From: CAZIHO01 sp964538875 | Lineage (GTDB): Bacteria > Pseudomonadota > Gammaproteobacteria > Chromatiales > Chromatiaceae | DNA length: 60,602 bases | Assembly (NCBI GenBank): GCA_964538875.1 | Contig: CAZIHO010000006.1 | Coordinates: 1-60,602, forward strand | Direction: 5' to 3' | The notes under the pieces: generated by a model | What the model saw: only the letters and a program-made list of their open reading frames with translations | Databases searched by the model: none | What the model was told of the DNA's origin: nothing | Shown: positions 23,392 to 33,299 of the stretch, piece after piece | How positions within the stretch are numbered: the stretch's first letter is position 1 | How the letters are laid out: each line of letters opens with the position of its first letter | Program-made: the position numbers and the translations under genes

Positions 23392-24807
23392 CTAGGCGTC
23401 CATGCGCCGCCGCAGGGCCAGGCGGCGATTGAGTGCCGGACGGGAAATGCCCAGCAGGGTGGCGGCGGTTCCCTGGTTGCCGCCGGCTTGGGCCATGGCT
23501 TCCAGGATGAGTTCATCGACTGCCTCGCGCAGGGTGGGAAAGCGCCCCAGCAGTTGGATCAGGCGCTGACCGGCCGGGTCTGGGCGCCGGCTGGGGGCCT
23601 GATCGCGGATGGTGTGCCGAAACCGTTCCAGGGACAGCATCTGGCCGCCGCCGTGGACCGCCATGGCGTCCATCACCATGGCCCGCAGTTCCCGCACGTT
23701 GCCGGGAAAATGGTAGGCGCCTAGCAAGGCATGAAGTTCCGAGGGCACGGCCGGCGGGTCCTTGTCCAGGGCGCGTCCCGCTTCTTCCAAAAAATGGGCC
23801 ACCAACGCCGGGATGTCATCCTTGCGGTCCCGTAGGGGCGGGATGCGAATGTGATGCACCGACAGCCGGTAATACAGGTCGGCCCGGAATCCGCCCTCCT
23901 GCATCCGCTGGGTCAGGTCCCGGTTGGTGGCGCAGACCACGCGCACGTCGCTATGGCGCTGCACGTCGGAGCCCAGCGGGAAATAGGCCTGCTCTTGCAA
24001 CAGCCGCAGCAGCTTGACCTGGGAGGCTATTTCCAAATCACCGATTTCGTCCAGGAACAGGGTGCCGCCGGCCGCCTGGGCCACCAGGCCTTCCCGGGCG
24101 TCGGCGGCGCCGGTGAAGGCACCCCGCCGGTGGCCGAACAGGGTGTCCGAGAACAGGTTGTCGTCCAGCCCGGCGGCGTTCAGGGCCACGAAGCGCCCAT
24201 TGCGGCCGCTCAGGCGGTGCACCGCTTCCGACAGCAATTCCTTGCCGACGCCGGTTTCGCCGGAGATCAGCACCGGCTCCGGCGAGCGGGCCACCGCCTC
24301 GGTGTAGCGAAACAGGGCCCGCATCTGCTCATTGAGGGCGACAATGGTAGAAAACGCGTCCGGGTGGGCCAGTTCGTGCTTTGAATGAGCGGATATTTCC
24401 CCCAATAACCGCCGTTGCTGGCGCCATTCCAGGGCCCGCCGCAGGGCGGCGAGCAGCCGATGGGGTTCCAGGGGTTTGACCAGATAATCGCACACCCCCT
24501 GGCGCAGGCACTCCACCGCCTGGTTCACGCTGCCCCTGGCCGTGACCAGGATGAGGGGCAGGTCCGGATAGGCGGCGAGCAGGTCGGCGACCGTCGTGGA
24601 ACTGGCCGGTAGGAGCCAGTCCGGGTCCAGAACCAGGGCGGCGGCGGAATGGGTATCGAGAAACTGGGTCAGTTGCTCCCGATGATTTAGACGCTCGATG
24701 CGACGGATGCCGATCCGCTTGAGTTGGGGCGCCCGGCCCTGCCAGTCCTCACCTGGGTCATCCAGGATGACCAAGGGCAGATTCAGCCCGCCGGAGGCTG
24801 GAGTCAT
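23392..24807 (-). CDS. Sigma54-dependent response regulator (NtrC family)
   Basis: A 471-residue transcription activator in three parts. Residues 8-125 are a receiver-like domain with acidic pair Asp16-Asp17, phosphorylation candidate Asp61, Thr89 and Lys111, although the usual MPGMDG after the Asp is replaced by PDWLLP. Residues 155-400 are the AAA+ domain with Walker A GETGVGKE (183-190), the sigma54-contacting GAFTGA loop (229-234), FLDEIGDLE and the arginine-finger region. The C-terminal 45 residues form a Fis-type helix-turn-helix (TAATLLGISRPALNRRL). No cognate kinase is adjacent. The target is unknown. Confidence 0.9.
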   Translation of the reverse strand: MTPASGGLNLPLVILDDPGEDWQGRAPQLKRIGIRRIERLNHREQLTQFLDTHSAAALVLDPDWLLPASSTTVADLLAAYPDLPLILVTARGSVNQAVECLRQGVCDYLVKPLEPHRLLAALRRALEWRQQRRLLGEISAHSKHELAHPDAFSTIVALNEQMRALFRYTEAVARSPEPVLISGETGVGKELLSEAVHRLSGRNGRFVALNAAGLDDNLFSDTLFGHRRGAFTGAADAREGLVAQAAGGTLFLDEIGDLEIASQVKLLRLLQEQAYFPLGSDVQRHSDVRVVCATNRDLTQRMQEGGFRADLYYRLSVHHIRIPPLRDRKDDIPALVAHFLEEAGRALDKDPPAVPSELHALLGAYHFPGNVRELRAMVMDAMAVHGGGQMLSLERFRHTIRDQAPSRRPDPAGQRLIQLLGRFPTLREAVDELILEAMAQAGGNQGTAATLLGISRPALNRRLALRRRMDA

Positions 24808-24976
24808 CGCCGCGCCGCCAGGGGGGGGGATGCCGTTGGCCCGGCGCCCCGGCGGTTAGTCAGGGTCCGCGCAAGGCGACCTGGCCTGGAGTCTGTTAGT
24901 GCCATCCGCTTCCCCCGTGGGTATGGAGCCTGTCTGATTCCGGGCGCCGCGGGTCCTCCCCGGCGTCCGGGTTGGG

Positions 24977-27826
24977 TTACATGCGGCGGATTTTGTCGAT
25001 CTGTTCTTCCAGATGCGCCAGGGCGGCGGCCAGTTCTGCCAGCCGCTCCCGTTCCTTGCGTACCACCGCCTCCGGAGCCTTGTCCGCGAAATTGGGGTTG
25101 GCCAGTTTTCCGGCCACCCGCTCCTGGTCCGCCCGCAGGCGACCGGTTTCCTTGTCCAGACGCTTGAGTTCCGCGTCCTTGTCGATCAGGTTGGCCAGGG
25201 GGATCAGCAGTTGGGCGTCCCCCACCAGGGCGATGGCGGATTCGGGCACCGGCGCGCCGGGTTCCAGAATCTCCACCGACTGGGTACGGGCCAGGAAATC
25301 CAGGTACGGCCGGGCCGCCTGGGCCCAAGTCCGGTCCTGGGGTCCGGCGTTGGCGATCAGCAGGGGCACCGGGCGACCCGGCGGGATATTCATCTCGCCC
25401 TTGATCTTACGAATGCCGAGAATGACCTGCTGGACCCACTCCATCTCCGCCTCGGCGTCCGGGTCCAATAGGCAGTCGTCCGCTTCTGGGTAGGACTGGA
25501 GCATCAGGCTGGGTCCGGACTTGCCGGCCAGGGGCGCCACCCGCTGCCAGATTTCCTCGGTGATATAGGGCATGATGGGGTGGATCAAGCGCAACAACTG
25601 TTCCAGCACCTCCACCAGGGTGCGGCGGGTGCCCCGCTTGGCTCCGGCTGCGGCCTCGGCGCCGGTGAGCACCGGCTTGGACAGTTCCAGATACCAGTCG
25701 CAATACTGGTTCCAGGTGAAGGCGTGCAGCAACTGGGCCGCCTGGTCGAAGCGATAGGTATCCAGGGCGGCGCGGGTGGCGCGGATGGTCTTTTGCAATT
25801 GGGAGCGGATCCAGCGATCGGCGGCGGACAGTTCCAGGCTGCCAGCGGCCAGCTCCTGGCCGATACTGCCGGCTAGGGAGGCAGGCTCCAACTGGTCTTC
25901 CGTGTTCATCAGCACATAACGAGCCGCGTTCCATAGCTTGTTGCAGAAATTGCGGTAACCGCCGATGCGCCCCATGTCGAAGTTGATGTCCCGGCCGGTG
26001 GCAGCCAGGGCGGCGAAGGTGAAGCGTAGGGCGTCAGTGCCGAACGCGGGGATGCCGTCCGGAAAGTCCTTACGGGTCTGTTCGGCGATTTTTTCTGCCA
26101 GATGGGGCTGCATCAGGCCGCTGGTGCGCTTGGCCAGCAGGTCCGCCAGGGAAATGCCGTCGATCAAGTCGATGGGGTCCAGCACGTTACCCTTGGACTT
26201 GGACATCTTCTCGCCCCGGGAATCCCGCACCAGGCCATGGATGTATACCTCCCGGAAGGGCACGTCACCCATGAACTTGATGCCCATCATAATCATGCGG
26301 GCCACCCAGAAGAAAATGATGTCGAAGCCGGTGACCAACACGCTGGTGGGGTAGAACTGCTGGAGCCGTTCGGTCTGTTCCGGCCAGCCCAGCGTGGAGA
26401 AGGGCCAAAGAGCGGAGCTGAACCAGGTGTCCAGCACGTCCGGATCCTGTTCCAGGGGGTAACCGGCGGCCAGGCCATGCTGGTCCCGCACTTCCTGTTC
26501 CGAGCGGCCCACGTAGATGTTGCCCTCCCGGTCGTACCAGGCCGGAATGCGGTGGCCCCACCAGATTTGCCGGCTGATGCACCAGTCCTGGATGTTGCGC
26601 ATCCACTCGAAATAGGTGTTCTTCCAGTTGTCCGGCACGAAGCGGATGCGGCCCTGTTCCACCGCCTCGATGGCGGGCCGGGCCAGGGGTTCGATTTTGA
26701 CGTACCACTGGTCAGTGAGATAGGGCTCGATGACCGCGCCGGAACGGTCGCCCCGGGGCACCATGAGCCGGTGGTCCTGGGTTTTTTCCAGCAGACCCAG
26801 GGCGTCCAGGTCGGCCACCATGTGGCGGCGGGCGTCGTAGCGGTCTAGCCCCACGTAGGCGAGGGGAAGCAGATGGCCTTCGTCCGGGGCATTGGCGCGA
26901 ATCGCCGCGTCCGGCGTCAACACGTTGATGAGGCCGCCGTGGGGCTGGTCCGCGATGGCGTTCTCGTCCCGGTGGCGCAGCCACACCCCGTAGTCGTTGA
27001 AGTCATGGGCCGGAGTGATCTTGACGCAGCCGGTACCGAACGCCGGGTCCACATGCTCGTCGGCGATGATGGGAATACGCCGGCCGGTGAGGGGCAGTTC
27101 CACCAGTTCCCCCAGCAGGTGTTGATAGCGCTCGTCGCCGGGATGCACCGCCACCGCGCAGTCGCCCAGCAGGGTTTCCGGGCGGGTAGTGGCTACCACC
27201 AGATGGCCGGTGCCGTTGGACAGGGGATAGCGCATGTACCAGAGGCTGCCGGTTTCTTCCTGGCTGATGACCTCCAGATCCGACACCGCCGTATGCAGCT
27301 TGGGGTCCCAATTCACCAGGCGCTTGCCCCGGTAGATGAGCCCTTCCTGGTACAGCCGCACGAACACTTCCTTGACCGCGTCCGACAGGCCGGCGTCCAT
27401 GGTGAAGCGTTCCGTGGCCCAGTCCAGGGACGAACCCAGGCGCCGCAATTGGCGGGTGATGTTGCCGCCGGATTCCCCCTTCCAGGCCCACACCCGCTCG
27501 ATGAAAGCGTCCCGGCCCAGGTCGTGGCGGGTCAGGCCGGAGGCTTCCAACTGACGTTCCACCACCATCTGGGTGGCGATGCCGGCATGGTCGGTGCCCG
27601 CCTGCCAAAGGGTGGGCCGGCCCCGCATCCGCTGATAGCGGATCAGGCTGTCCATGACGGCGTTGTTGAACCCATGCCCCATGTGCAGGCTGCCGGTGAC
27701 ATTGGGCGGCGGAATCATGATGCAGTAGGGGGCATCTGCGCCGGCGCGGGGCGCGAACCAGCCCTGGTTCTCCCAGGTTTGATACCAGCGTTGTTCCAGG
27801 GCTTGGGGGTCGTAATTTTTGTCCAT
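24977..27826 (-). CDS. valS: Valyl-tRNA synthetase
   Basis: Class I aminoacyl-tRNA synthetase charging tRNA-Val. The 949-residue length matches E. coli ValS (951). HIGH-type motif HMGH is at residues 48-51 after PPPNVTGSL, the editing domain follows, and KMSKS is at 540-544 in GEKMSKSKGNVLDP. WWGHRIPAWYD and the C-terminal coiled coil (about 885-949) are also present. A perfect TATAAT lies 36-41 bases upstream. The cognate tRNA-Val(GAC) lies at the far end of this window. Confidence 0.98.
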   Translation of the reverse strand: MDKNYDPQALEQRWYQTWENQGWFAPRAGADAPYCIMIPPPNVTGSLHMGHGFNNAVMDSLIRYQRMRGRPTLWQAGTDHAGIATQMVVERQLEASGLTRHDLGRDAFIERVWAWKGESGGNITRQLRRLGSSLDWATERFTMDAGLSDAVKEVFVRLYQEGLIYRGKRLVNWDPKLHTAVSDLEVISQEETGSLWYMRYPLSNGTGHLVVATTRPETLLGDCAVAVHPGDERYQHLLGELVELPLTGRRIPIIADEHVDPAFGTGCVKITPAHDFNDYGVWLRHRDENAIADQPHGGLINVLTPDAAIRANAPDEGHLLPLAYVGLDRYDARRHMVADLDALGLLEKTQDHRLMVPRGDRSGAVIEPYLTDQWYVKIEPLARPAIEAVEQGRIRFVPDNWKNTYFEWMRNIQDWCISRQIWWGHRIPAWYDREGNIYVGRSEQEVRDQHGLAAGYPLEQDPDVLDTWFSSALWPFSTLGWPEQTERLQQFYPTSVLVTGFDIIFFWVARMIMMGIKFMGDVPFREVYIHGLVRDSRGEKMSKSKGNVLDPIDLIDGISLADLLAKRTSGLMQPHLAEKIAEQTRKDFPDGIPAFGTDALRFTFAALAATGRDINFDMGRIGGYRNFCNKLWNAARYVLMNTEDQLEPASLAGSIGQELAAGSLELSAADRWIRSQLQKTIRATRAALDTYRFDQAAQLLHAFTWNQYCDWYLELSKPVLTGAEAAAGAKRGTRRTLVEVLEQLLRLIHPIMPYITEEIWQRVAPLAGKSGPSLMLQSYPEADDCLLDPDAEAEMEWVQQVILGIRKIKGEMNIPPGRPVPLLIANAGPQDRTWAQAARPYLDFLARTQSVEILEPGAPVPESAIALVGDAQLLIPLANLIDKDAELKRLDKETGRLRADQERVAGKLANPNFADKAPEAVVRKERERLAELAAALAHLEEQIDKIRRM

Positions 27827-27861
27827 CGGGGCTGCGTCGCAGGGTTGCGGAAAAGGGCGAG

Positions 27862-27867
27862 ATTATA
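27862..27867 (-). promoter_or_regulatory. Candidate valS -10 element
   Basis: Minus-strand TATAAT located 36-41 bases before the valS ATG, in the 122-base gap after the hybrid kinase. The predicted leader would be about 30 bases. The -35 region is GC-rich and does not match the consensus well. Confidence 0.5.
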
Positions 27868-27948
27868 AGCCCATTGCCCGGCGGACGCCCCCGCCGAGCC
27901 TGGGCTTGGTCTGGTGCCGGTCCGGCCAGCCCCAAGCGATGAACCGGA

Positions 27949-30312
27949 TCAATGGGGGGCGTGCCTTGGCTGTTGCTGTTGGCCCGGATGGGGCAACAGG
28001 GCGTCCAGGGCGTTGAGTACCTGATGCAGGTCGATGGGCTTGGTAAGGTAATTGAGAAAGCCCGCCTCTAGGCCCTCTTCCACGTTCTGGGGCATGGCGT
28101 TGGCGCTCAAGGCGAGGGCGGGGATGTCTTGGGTACCGGGATCGTCCCGGAGCTTCTCCAGTACCTCGAAGCCGCTCATGCCGGGCAGGCTGATGTCCAG
28201 CAAGATGAGGTGGGGGCGGATTTGGCGCGCCAGTTCTAGCCCCAGGGGACCATCCGTCGCGCAACTGAGTTGGATGTGGGGGCGGTGGCGCCGCAGCAGG
28301 CCCTGCATGAGTTGCCGGTTGGCGGGATTGTCCTCCACGTACAGCACCCGCCATCTGCCGGCTGGCTCGGCCGCCGGCGCAGCGGGAATCGCGGCGCCGC
28401 CGGCTGGGTAGGTGTCTAGCTGGGTGTCGGCCAGGGGCAGTTCAATCCAAAACTGGCTGCACTGGCCCGGTTCGCTTGCCGCGCCGATTGCCCCGTTCAT
28501 CATGTGCACCAGGTTGCGGGTGATGGACAGGCCGATACCAGTGCCCTCAATTTCCTCTTTGTTGCTGGCCACCCGGGTAAAGGGCGCGAAAATCTTGTCG
28601 ATCTGCTCCGGTGTCAGGCCCTCGCCGGTATTGGTGATGGTCAGGCGGCAGCGCTGGTCAAGGAGTTGCGGTTGTTCCAGGAACACCTCGCCCTGGGGCC
28701 AGTTGTATTTGACCGCGTTGGACAGCAGATTCAGCAACACCTGCTTGAGCCGCACCCGGTCCGCCCGCAGGATCAGGGGACTGTCGCTGGCCCGGTCATG
28801 CACCCGCACCTGGCGGCGTTCCGCGTCGGCGGCCACCAGGTGCAGGGATTCCTTGATGACCTCGCCCAGGGGGACCTCCTCCATCCGGGTTTCCATGCGC
28901 CCCGCCTCGATCTTGGCCAGATCCAGAATATCGTTGATGAGCTTGAGCAGGTGCCAGCCGCCCTGGGCAATATGCTCCAGGCTCTCCTGCTGGCCGGGGG
29001 AGAGGGGATCCATGGGATCGGTCTGGAGCAACTGGGCAAATCCCAGGATGGCGTTGAGGGGCGTACGCAACTCGTGGCTCATGGCCGATAGAAATTCGGA
29101 CTTGGCCCGGTTGGCCGCCTCGGCGGCATTCTTGGCGTCGATCAGGGCGCGCCGGGACAACTGGGATTGGGTTTCGTCCCGCAGGATACAGACGAATTGA
29201 ACTTCCCGGCCCACGCGCATGGCGTTCACGGACAGCGCCAGGGGCACGCCGCGACCGTCCAGGCGCAGTCCCTGGAGCTCCACAACCTGGTGGGTGGTGG
29301 CCAGCTCGTCCAGATTGGGAACCAACTCCTGGAGCCGGCGCTTATCCAGAGCTTGCCGCCCGGCGGCGAACAGGGTTTGGGCGGCGGGATTGGTGGACAG
29401 AATGGTGCCGTCCGCCGCACAGGTGATGATGGCGTCGAAGGCGTTTTCCACCACCGCCCCCATGCGTTCCTCACCCTCCAGGATACTGATCGCCTGTTGG
29501 GCTACCAGCAATTCGTTGCGCGCCCGCTCCTCGATTTCCCCTTGCAGCGCCAAGTTGGCCTTTTGCCACCGTTCCGCCACCGCGCCCAGATGGCGCTCTA
29601 CCTGTTCCCGCTGAACGATCTGTTCCTGTAACGCCTTGGCGGTTTCCCGGGCCAGGTGATTGGCGCGCACCATCTGCCGATATAGGCTGTGCTTGCGGAA
29701 GCGGGTCCAGAGGGACTCCACCAACACCCGGTTGTAGCGGCGGGCGGCGAGGGACGATCCCAACAGGAATATCAGAGCGAGTATGCCCAGCAGGCGTTGC
29801 CAGAGGGCCGGTTCGAACAGGAGGCCCACTCCAGTGGGTATTACCAGACTGCCCAGATACAGGTTGGTGGTGGCCAGGCTGGCGCCGTTAGTGGACAGGG
29901 CGCCGGCGCCCAGACCGGCGAACACCACCAGCACAAAGCTGAGGGTGGTCCCGTCCCCCTGCGCCAGGGTAATGAGACCCGCGGTGCCGGTCGTCAGTCC
30001 CGCCAGGCCGGTGCCGATCAGGTGCGGCAGCAGCCAGCGGGAGTGGTGGCGGGCATCGTCCGGGATGCTCCGGAACCGGGTTAGAATCAGCGCCCGTCCC
30101 AGGGTGACCAGGGCAATCGCGGCCATCCAGAAGATCACCAAGGGTTCCGGCAAGATCTTCCACAGCATGAGGGCGATCAGGGGCATGACCGCCACCGACA
30201 GGGCCAGAGACATGGGCAACTGCTGGTACAGCAGGCGCACCCGCTCCGCCTTGACCGCCGCCTCGATGGCCTGCTCTGTCTCCCGGCCCCGTAGCCTAAG
30301 CAGGTTCGGCAT
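27949..30312 (-). CDS. Membrane hybrid histidine kinase (PAS-HisKA-HATPase-receiver)
   Basis: A 787-residue sensor. Residues about 35-205 contain roughly six hydrophobic segments, then a coiled-coil stretch (215-290) and a PAS domain (290-390: VVENAFDAIITCAADGTILSTN in two parts). The HisKA H-box MSHELRTPLNAILGF carries His413. The ATPase domain shows the N-box NLLSNAVKYNW and G-box GTGIGLSI. A C-terminal receiver (about 655-780) has phospho-Asp706 in LILLDISLPGMSGF and Lys in YLTKPID. Its ATG overlaps the end of the HD-GYP regulator by 17 bases, so the two are coupled and probably form one phosphorelay. The stimulus is unknown. Confidence 0.93.
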   Translation of the reverse strand: MPNLLRLRGRETEQAIEAAVKAERVRLLYQQLPMSLALSVAVMPLIALMLWKILPEPLVIFWMAAIALVTLGRALILTRFRSIPDDARHHSRWLLPHLIGTGLAGLTTGTAGLITLAQGDGTTLSFVLVVFAGLGAGALSTNGASLATTNLYLGSLVIPTGVGLLFEPALWQRLLGILALIFLLGSSLAARRYNRVLVESLWTRFRKHSLYRQMVRANHLARETAKALQEQIVQREQVERHLGAVAERWQKANLALQGEIEERARNELLVAQQAISILEGEERMGAVVENAFDAIITCAADGTILSTNPAAQTLFAAGRQALDKRRLQELVPNLDELATTHQVVELQGLRLDGRGVPLALSVNAMRVGREVQFVCILRDETQSQLSRRALIDAKNAAEAANRAKSEFLSAMSHELRTPLNAILGFAQLLQTDPMDPLSPGQQESLEHIAQGGWHLLKLINDILDLAKIEAGRMETRMEEVPLGEVIKESLHLVAADAERRQVRVHDRASDSPLILRADRVRLKQVLLNLLSNAVKYNWPQGEVFLEQPQLLDQRCRLTITNTGEGLTPEQIDKIFAPFTRVASNKEEIEGTGIGLSITRNLVHMMNGAIGAASEPGQCSQFWIELPLADTQLDTYPAGGAAIPAAPAAEPAGRWRVLYVEDNPANRQLMQGLLRRHRPHIQLSCATDGPLGLELARQIRPHLILLDISLPGMSGFEVLEKLRDDPGTQDIPALALSANAMPQNVEEGLEAGFLNYLTKPIDLHQVLNALDALLPHPGQQQQPRHAPH

Positions 30313-31369
30313 AGCGGGCCATCACCTTCATGACGTCCGGCAGGATGGTTAGGAAGCGCTCCAGGATACGGGGCTCGAAATGGCTGCCGGACAGACGCCG
30401 CATTTCCGCCACCGCGTCCTCCAGGGGCCAGGATTTTTTGTAGGGCCTAATGCTGGTCAGGGCGTCGAATACGTCCGCTACCGCCACGATGCGCGCCTCC
30501 AGGGGAATGTCTTCTCCTTTGAGACCGCGTGGATAGCCGTTGCCATCCCATTTCTCATGGTGACACAGGGCGATGCTGGCTGCCTGTTGCAGCAATTCCG
30601 ACCCATGTCCGGACAGAATGTTGGCCCCGATTTGAGAATGTTGCTGCATGATCTCCCATTCCTCGGCATTCAGGCGCCCCGGTTTCAGCAGCACCCGGTC
30701 CGGAATACCCAACTTACCAATGTCGTGCATGGGACTGGCGTTGAAGATGAGTTCTGCCCTGGCTTCCGGGAGTCCCAGGTGCAGGGCCAGATACTTGGTA
30801 AAAAAACTGATGCGGATAATGTGCAGGCCAGTTTCATTGTCCCGGTATTCCGCCGCCCGGCCCAGGCGCCGAATGATTTCCAGACGGGTGTCGTTGAGTT
30901 CCTGGGTACGCTCCCGCACCCGCTGTTCCAGCAATTCGTTTTGTTCCCTAAGCCGGTTGTGCAGCAGGCGCACCTCCAGCATGTTGCGGATCCGGTTGAG
31001 AACTTCCAGCCGGTTGAAGGGCTTGGTGACGAAATCCCGGGCCCCGCTGCGCAGGGAGCGGAGGCGGGTGTCCTCGTCGGTCTCGGCGGTTAGGACCAGT
31101 ACCGGCACATAATCGTCGTCTGCCGCTTCCAGCAATTGGGCCATGACGCCGAAGCCATCCAGGAGCGGCATACGGATGTCCAGCAAAATGATGTCGAACG
31201 GATTGGCCTGGTGCAGCAGCCGAACCTGGGTGGGATCCGTGATGCCAACCACGTTGGCGTAGCCATCCGCTTGCAGGATTTTTTGCAATAGCAGCACATT
31301 GGTTCTCTGATCGTCCACGATCAGAATCCGCGCCGAGTGCAATTGAGTTCCGTCGAATTGGATGGACAT
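30296..31369 (-). CDS. Response regulator with HD-GYP cyclic-di-GMP phosphodiesterase domain
   Basis: A 357-residue RpfG-type regulator. The receiver domain (12-135) has the acidic pair Asp19-Asp20, phospho-Asp64 in LLDIRMPLLDGFG and Lys116. A short coiled coil (140-165) leads into the HD-GYP domain, with the metal-binding HDIGKLGIPD at 215-224 and the signature HHEKWDGNGYPRGL with Gly-Tyr-Pro at 278-280. All catalytic residues look intact, so phosphorylation-controlled hydrolysis of c-di-GMP is predicted. It is the promoter-proximal gene of a pair with the hybrid kinase. An aaagg site lies upstream of the ATG. Confidence 0.94.
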   Translation of the reverse strand: MSIQFDGTQLHSARILIVDDQRTNVLLLQKILQADGYANVVGITDPTQVRLLHQANPFDIILLDIRMPLLDGFGVMAQLLEAADDDYVPVLVLTAETDEDTRLRSLRSGARDFVTKPFNRLEVLNRIRNMLEVRLLHNRLREQNELLEQRVRERTQELNDTRLEIIRRLGRAAEYRDNETGLHIIRISFFTKYLALHLGLPEARAELIFNASPMHDIGKLGIPDRVLLKPGRLNAEEWEIMQQHSQIGANILSGHGSELLQQAASIALCHHEKWDGNGYPRGLKGEDIPLEARIVAVADVFDALTSIRPYKKSWPLEDAVAEMRRLSGSHFEPRILERFLTILPDVMKVMARYAEPA

Positions 31370-31675
31370 CCCGTTACCTTTCCATTAGCAGCCGATTGGC
31401 GCACTTTCCCACGATTCAGCGCTGCCCGGCAACCGCTCCCATGGTCTCGAAAACAGCCGGACCGGCGCTGGGGGTTCACCCCGCACGGCGGCGCCCGTTT
31501 TTCCGCCGCACTTTAACAAGATCCCGGCCGGAGTGGACCGCCGCTACCAGGTCTGTCCAGCCGCCGGAGCAAAAACTTGGCCGTTGCCCGGCCGGGGCAG
31601 CGCCTCCGGAGTTAGAATTCAGTCTGCGCCGGAGTCTGCCCGGTTGTTCTTCCCTTTATCGAGGCTTTCCCTGTC
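31370..31675. other. Divergent intergenic region between HD-GYP regulator and hemE
   Basis: 306 bases that must hold promoters for both directions. I see no hexamer pair that is convincing on either strand and no recognisable operator. A gagg site at 31661-31664 serves the GTG start of hemE. Confidence 0.5.
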
Positions 31676-32740
31676 GTGGCTTTGTTAAAAAATGATCGCT
31701 TCTTGCGCGCCCTGCTCCGCCAGCCGGTGGACCGCACGCCCCTGTGGTTAATGCGCCAAGCGGGGCGCTACCTGCCGGAATACCGGGCCACCCGGACCCG
31801 GGCCGGTAACTTCATGCGGCTTTGCCAAGCGCCGGAATTGGCCTGCGAAGTCACCCTGCAACCCCTGGACCGTTTCCCCTTGGATGCCGCCATCCTATTC
31901 TCCGACATTCTGACGGTGCCGGATGCCATGGGCCTGGGGCTTTATTTTACTGAGGGTGAGGGTCCCCGGTTCCAGCGGCCAGTGCAGGATGGGAGCGCCA
32001 TTCGCGCCCTGGGGGTGCCGGACCCGGAACAGGAGTTGGGCTATGTCATGGATGCCGTGCGCCTGATTCGCCGGGAACTGGACGGCCGGGTGCCCCTGAT
32101 CGGCTTTTCCGGCAGTCCCTGGACCCTGGCGACCTACATGGTGGAGGGGGGCTCCAGTAAAAACTTCAGTCGCGTCAAGGGATTGATCTATGACCAGCCG
32201 GAGCTGGCCCATTTGTTGTTAGGCAAGACCGCCGATGCTGTGACCCAGTACCTGAATGCCCAGGTGATGGCCGGCGCCCAAGCCCTGATGATTTTCGATA
32301 CCTGGGGCGGTGTGCTGACGCCCAGTGGCTACCAGGAGTTTTCCCTCGCCTACATGGCCCGCATCGTTGCCGGATTGATCCGGGAGCGGGACGGGCGGCG
32401 GGTGCCGGTGATTTTGTTCACCAAGGGCGGCGGCCAATGGCTGGAAGCCATGGCGGACACCGGCTGCGACGGACTCGGCATCGACTGGACCCTGGATCTG
32501 GGCGATGCCCGCCGCCGGGTCGGCGACCGGGTGGCGTTGCAGGGCAACCTGGACCCCTGCGTCCTGTACGCCGGGCCGGAGCGGATCCGGGCCGAGGTGG
32601 CGCGGGTGCTGGCCAGTTACGGCGCCGGGCCGGGCCAGGTGTTCAATCTGGGGCACGGTATTCCGCCGGACGTGGACCCCGCCCACACGGCGGCGCTGGT
32701 GGAGGCGGTGCGGGAACTGAGTCCCGCCTATCACCTGTGA
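31676..32740 (+). CDS. hemE: Uroporphyrinogen decarboxylase
   Basis: Decarboxylates the four acetate side chains of uroporphyrinogen III to coproporphyrinogen III in haem synthesis. The 354-residue product matches E. coli HemE (354). Family signatures are WLMRQAGRYLPEYRATR near the N-terminus, ILFSDILTVPDAMGL (catalytic Asp), GFSGSPWTLATYMVEGGSS and GLGIDWTLDLGDAR. The start codon is GTG at 31676, giving MALLKNDRFLRALL, with gagg 11 bases upstream. It is followed 69 bases later by the hydrogenase maturation protease gene. Confidence 0.97.
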   Translation: MALLKNDRFLRALLRQPVDRTPLWLMRQAGRYLPEYRATRTRAGNFMRLCQAPELACEVTLQPLDRFPLDAAILFSDILTVPDAMGLGLYFTEGEGPRFQRPVQDGSAIRALGVPDPEQELGYVMDAVRLIRRELDGRVPLIGFSGSPWTLATYMVEGGSSKNFSRVKGLIYDQPELAHLLLGKTADAVTQYLNAQVMAGAQALMIFDTWGGVLTPSGYQEFSLAYMARIVAGLIRERDGRRVPVILFTKGGGQWLEAMADTGCDGLGIDWTLDLGDARRRVGDRVALQGNLDPCVLYAGPERIRAEVARVLASYGAGPGQVFNLGHGIPPDVDPAHTAALVEAVRELSPAYHL

Positions 32741-32809
32741 TCCGATTGGGCCAGGTGCGGCAACGGTCCTGGCCCAGCCTACCTTGAGCCCCACCTAGGA
32801 AGTTGCGCC

Positions 32810-33292
32810 ATGGGCCTGCTGGTATTGGGATTGGGCAACATTTTGTTGCGGGACGAAGGCCTCGGGGTGCGCCTGGTGGAGCGGTTCCTGGAACGCTACT
32901 CAGTGCCGGACCAGGTGGAGGTGCTCGACGGTGGCACCGCCGGCATGGAGTTGCTGCATCGTATCGCCGGCCAGGATGCCCTGATCCTGTGTGACGCGCT
33001 GCGCTCGGCGGAGCCGCCGGGCACCATTCTACGGGTGCCCGGCGCCGAATTGCCGGCCCTGTTTCGGACTAAGTTGTCGCCCCACCAACTGGGCCTGGCG
33101 GACCTGCTGGCGAGCCTGGCGTTACTGGGGGAAACGCCGGCCCATGTGGTGCTGATCGGCGTGGTTCCCGAGGACCTGTCCCTGGGTCTGGAGTTATCAC
33201 CCCGGGTGGAGGCGGCGCTGCAACCGGCCCTGGCCCTGCTAGTGGCGGAGATCCAAGCCCTCGGTTATCCGCTGGTGGCGCGGAGCGGCTGA
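32810..33292 (+). CDS. [NiFe]-hydrogenase maturation protease (HyaD/HoxM type)
   Basis: Endopeptidase that removes the C-terminal tail of a NiFe-hydrogenase large subunit once nickel is in place. The 160-residue protein has the expected nickel-sensing residues: Glu16 in LLRDEGLGV, Asp62 in ILCDALRS and His92 in LSPHQLGLADLL. The GLGN start motif (LVLGLGNILL) is also present. These proteases are specific to one large subunit and usually lie beside it, but no hydrogenase structural gene is in the window. It is convergent with comM (7-base gap) and follows hemE. Specific subtype (hyaD, hoxM, hupD) cannot be fixed from the sequence. Confidence 0.88.
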   Translation: MGLLVLGLGNILLRDEGLGVRLVERFLERYSVPDQVEVLDGGTAGMELLHRIAGQDALILCDALRSAEPPGTILRVPGAELPALFRTKLSPHQLGLADLLASLALLGETPAHVVLIGVVPEDLSLGLELSPRVEAALQPALALLVAEIQALGYPLVARSG

Positions 33293-33299
33293 TTGGGTC

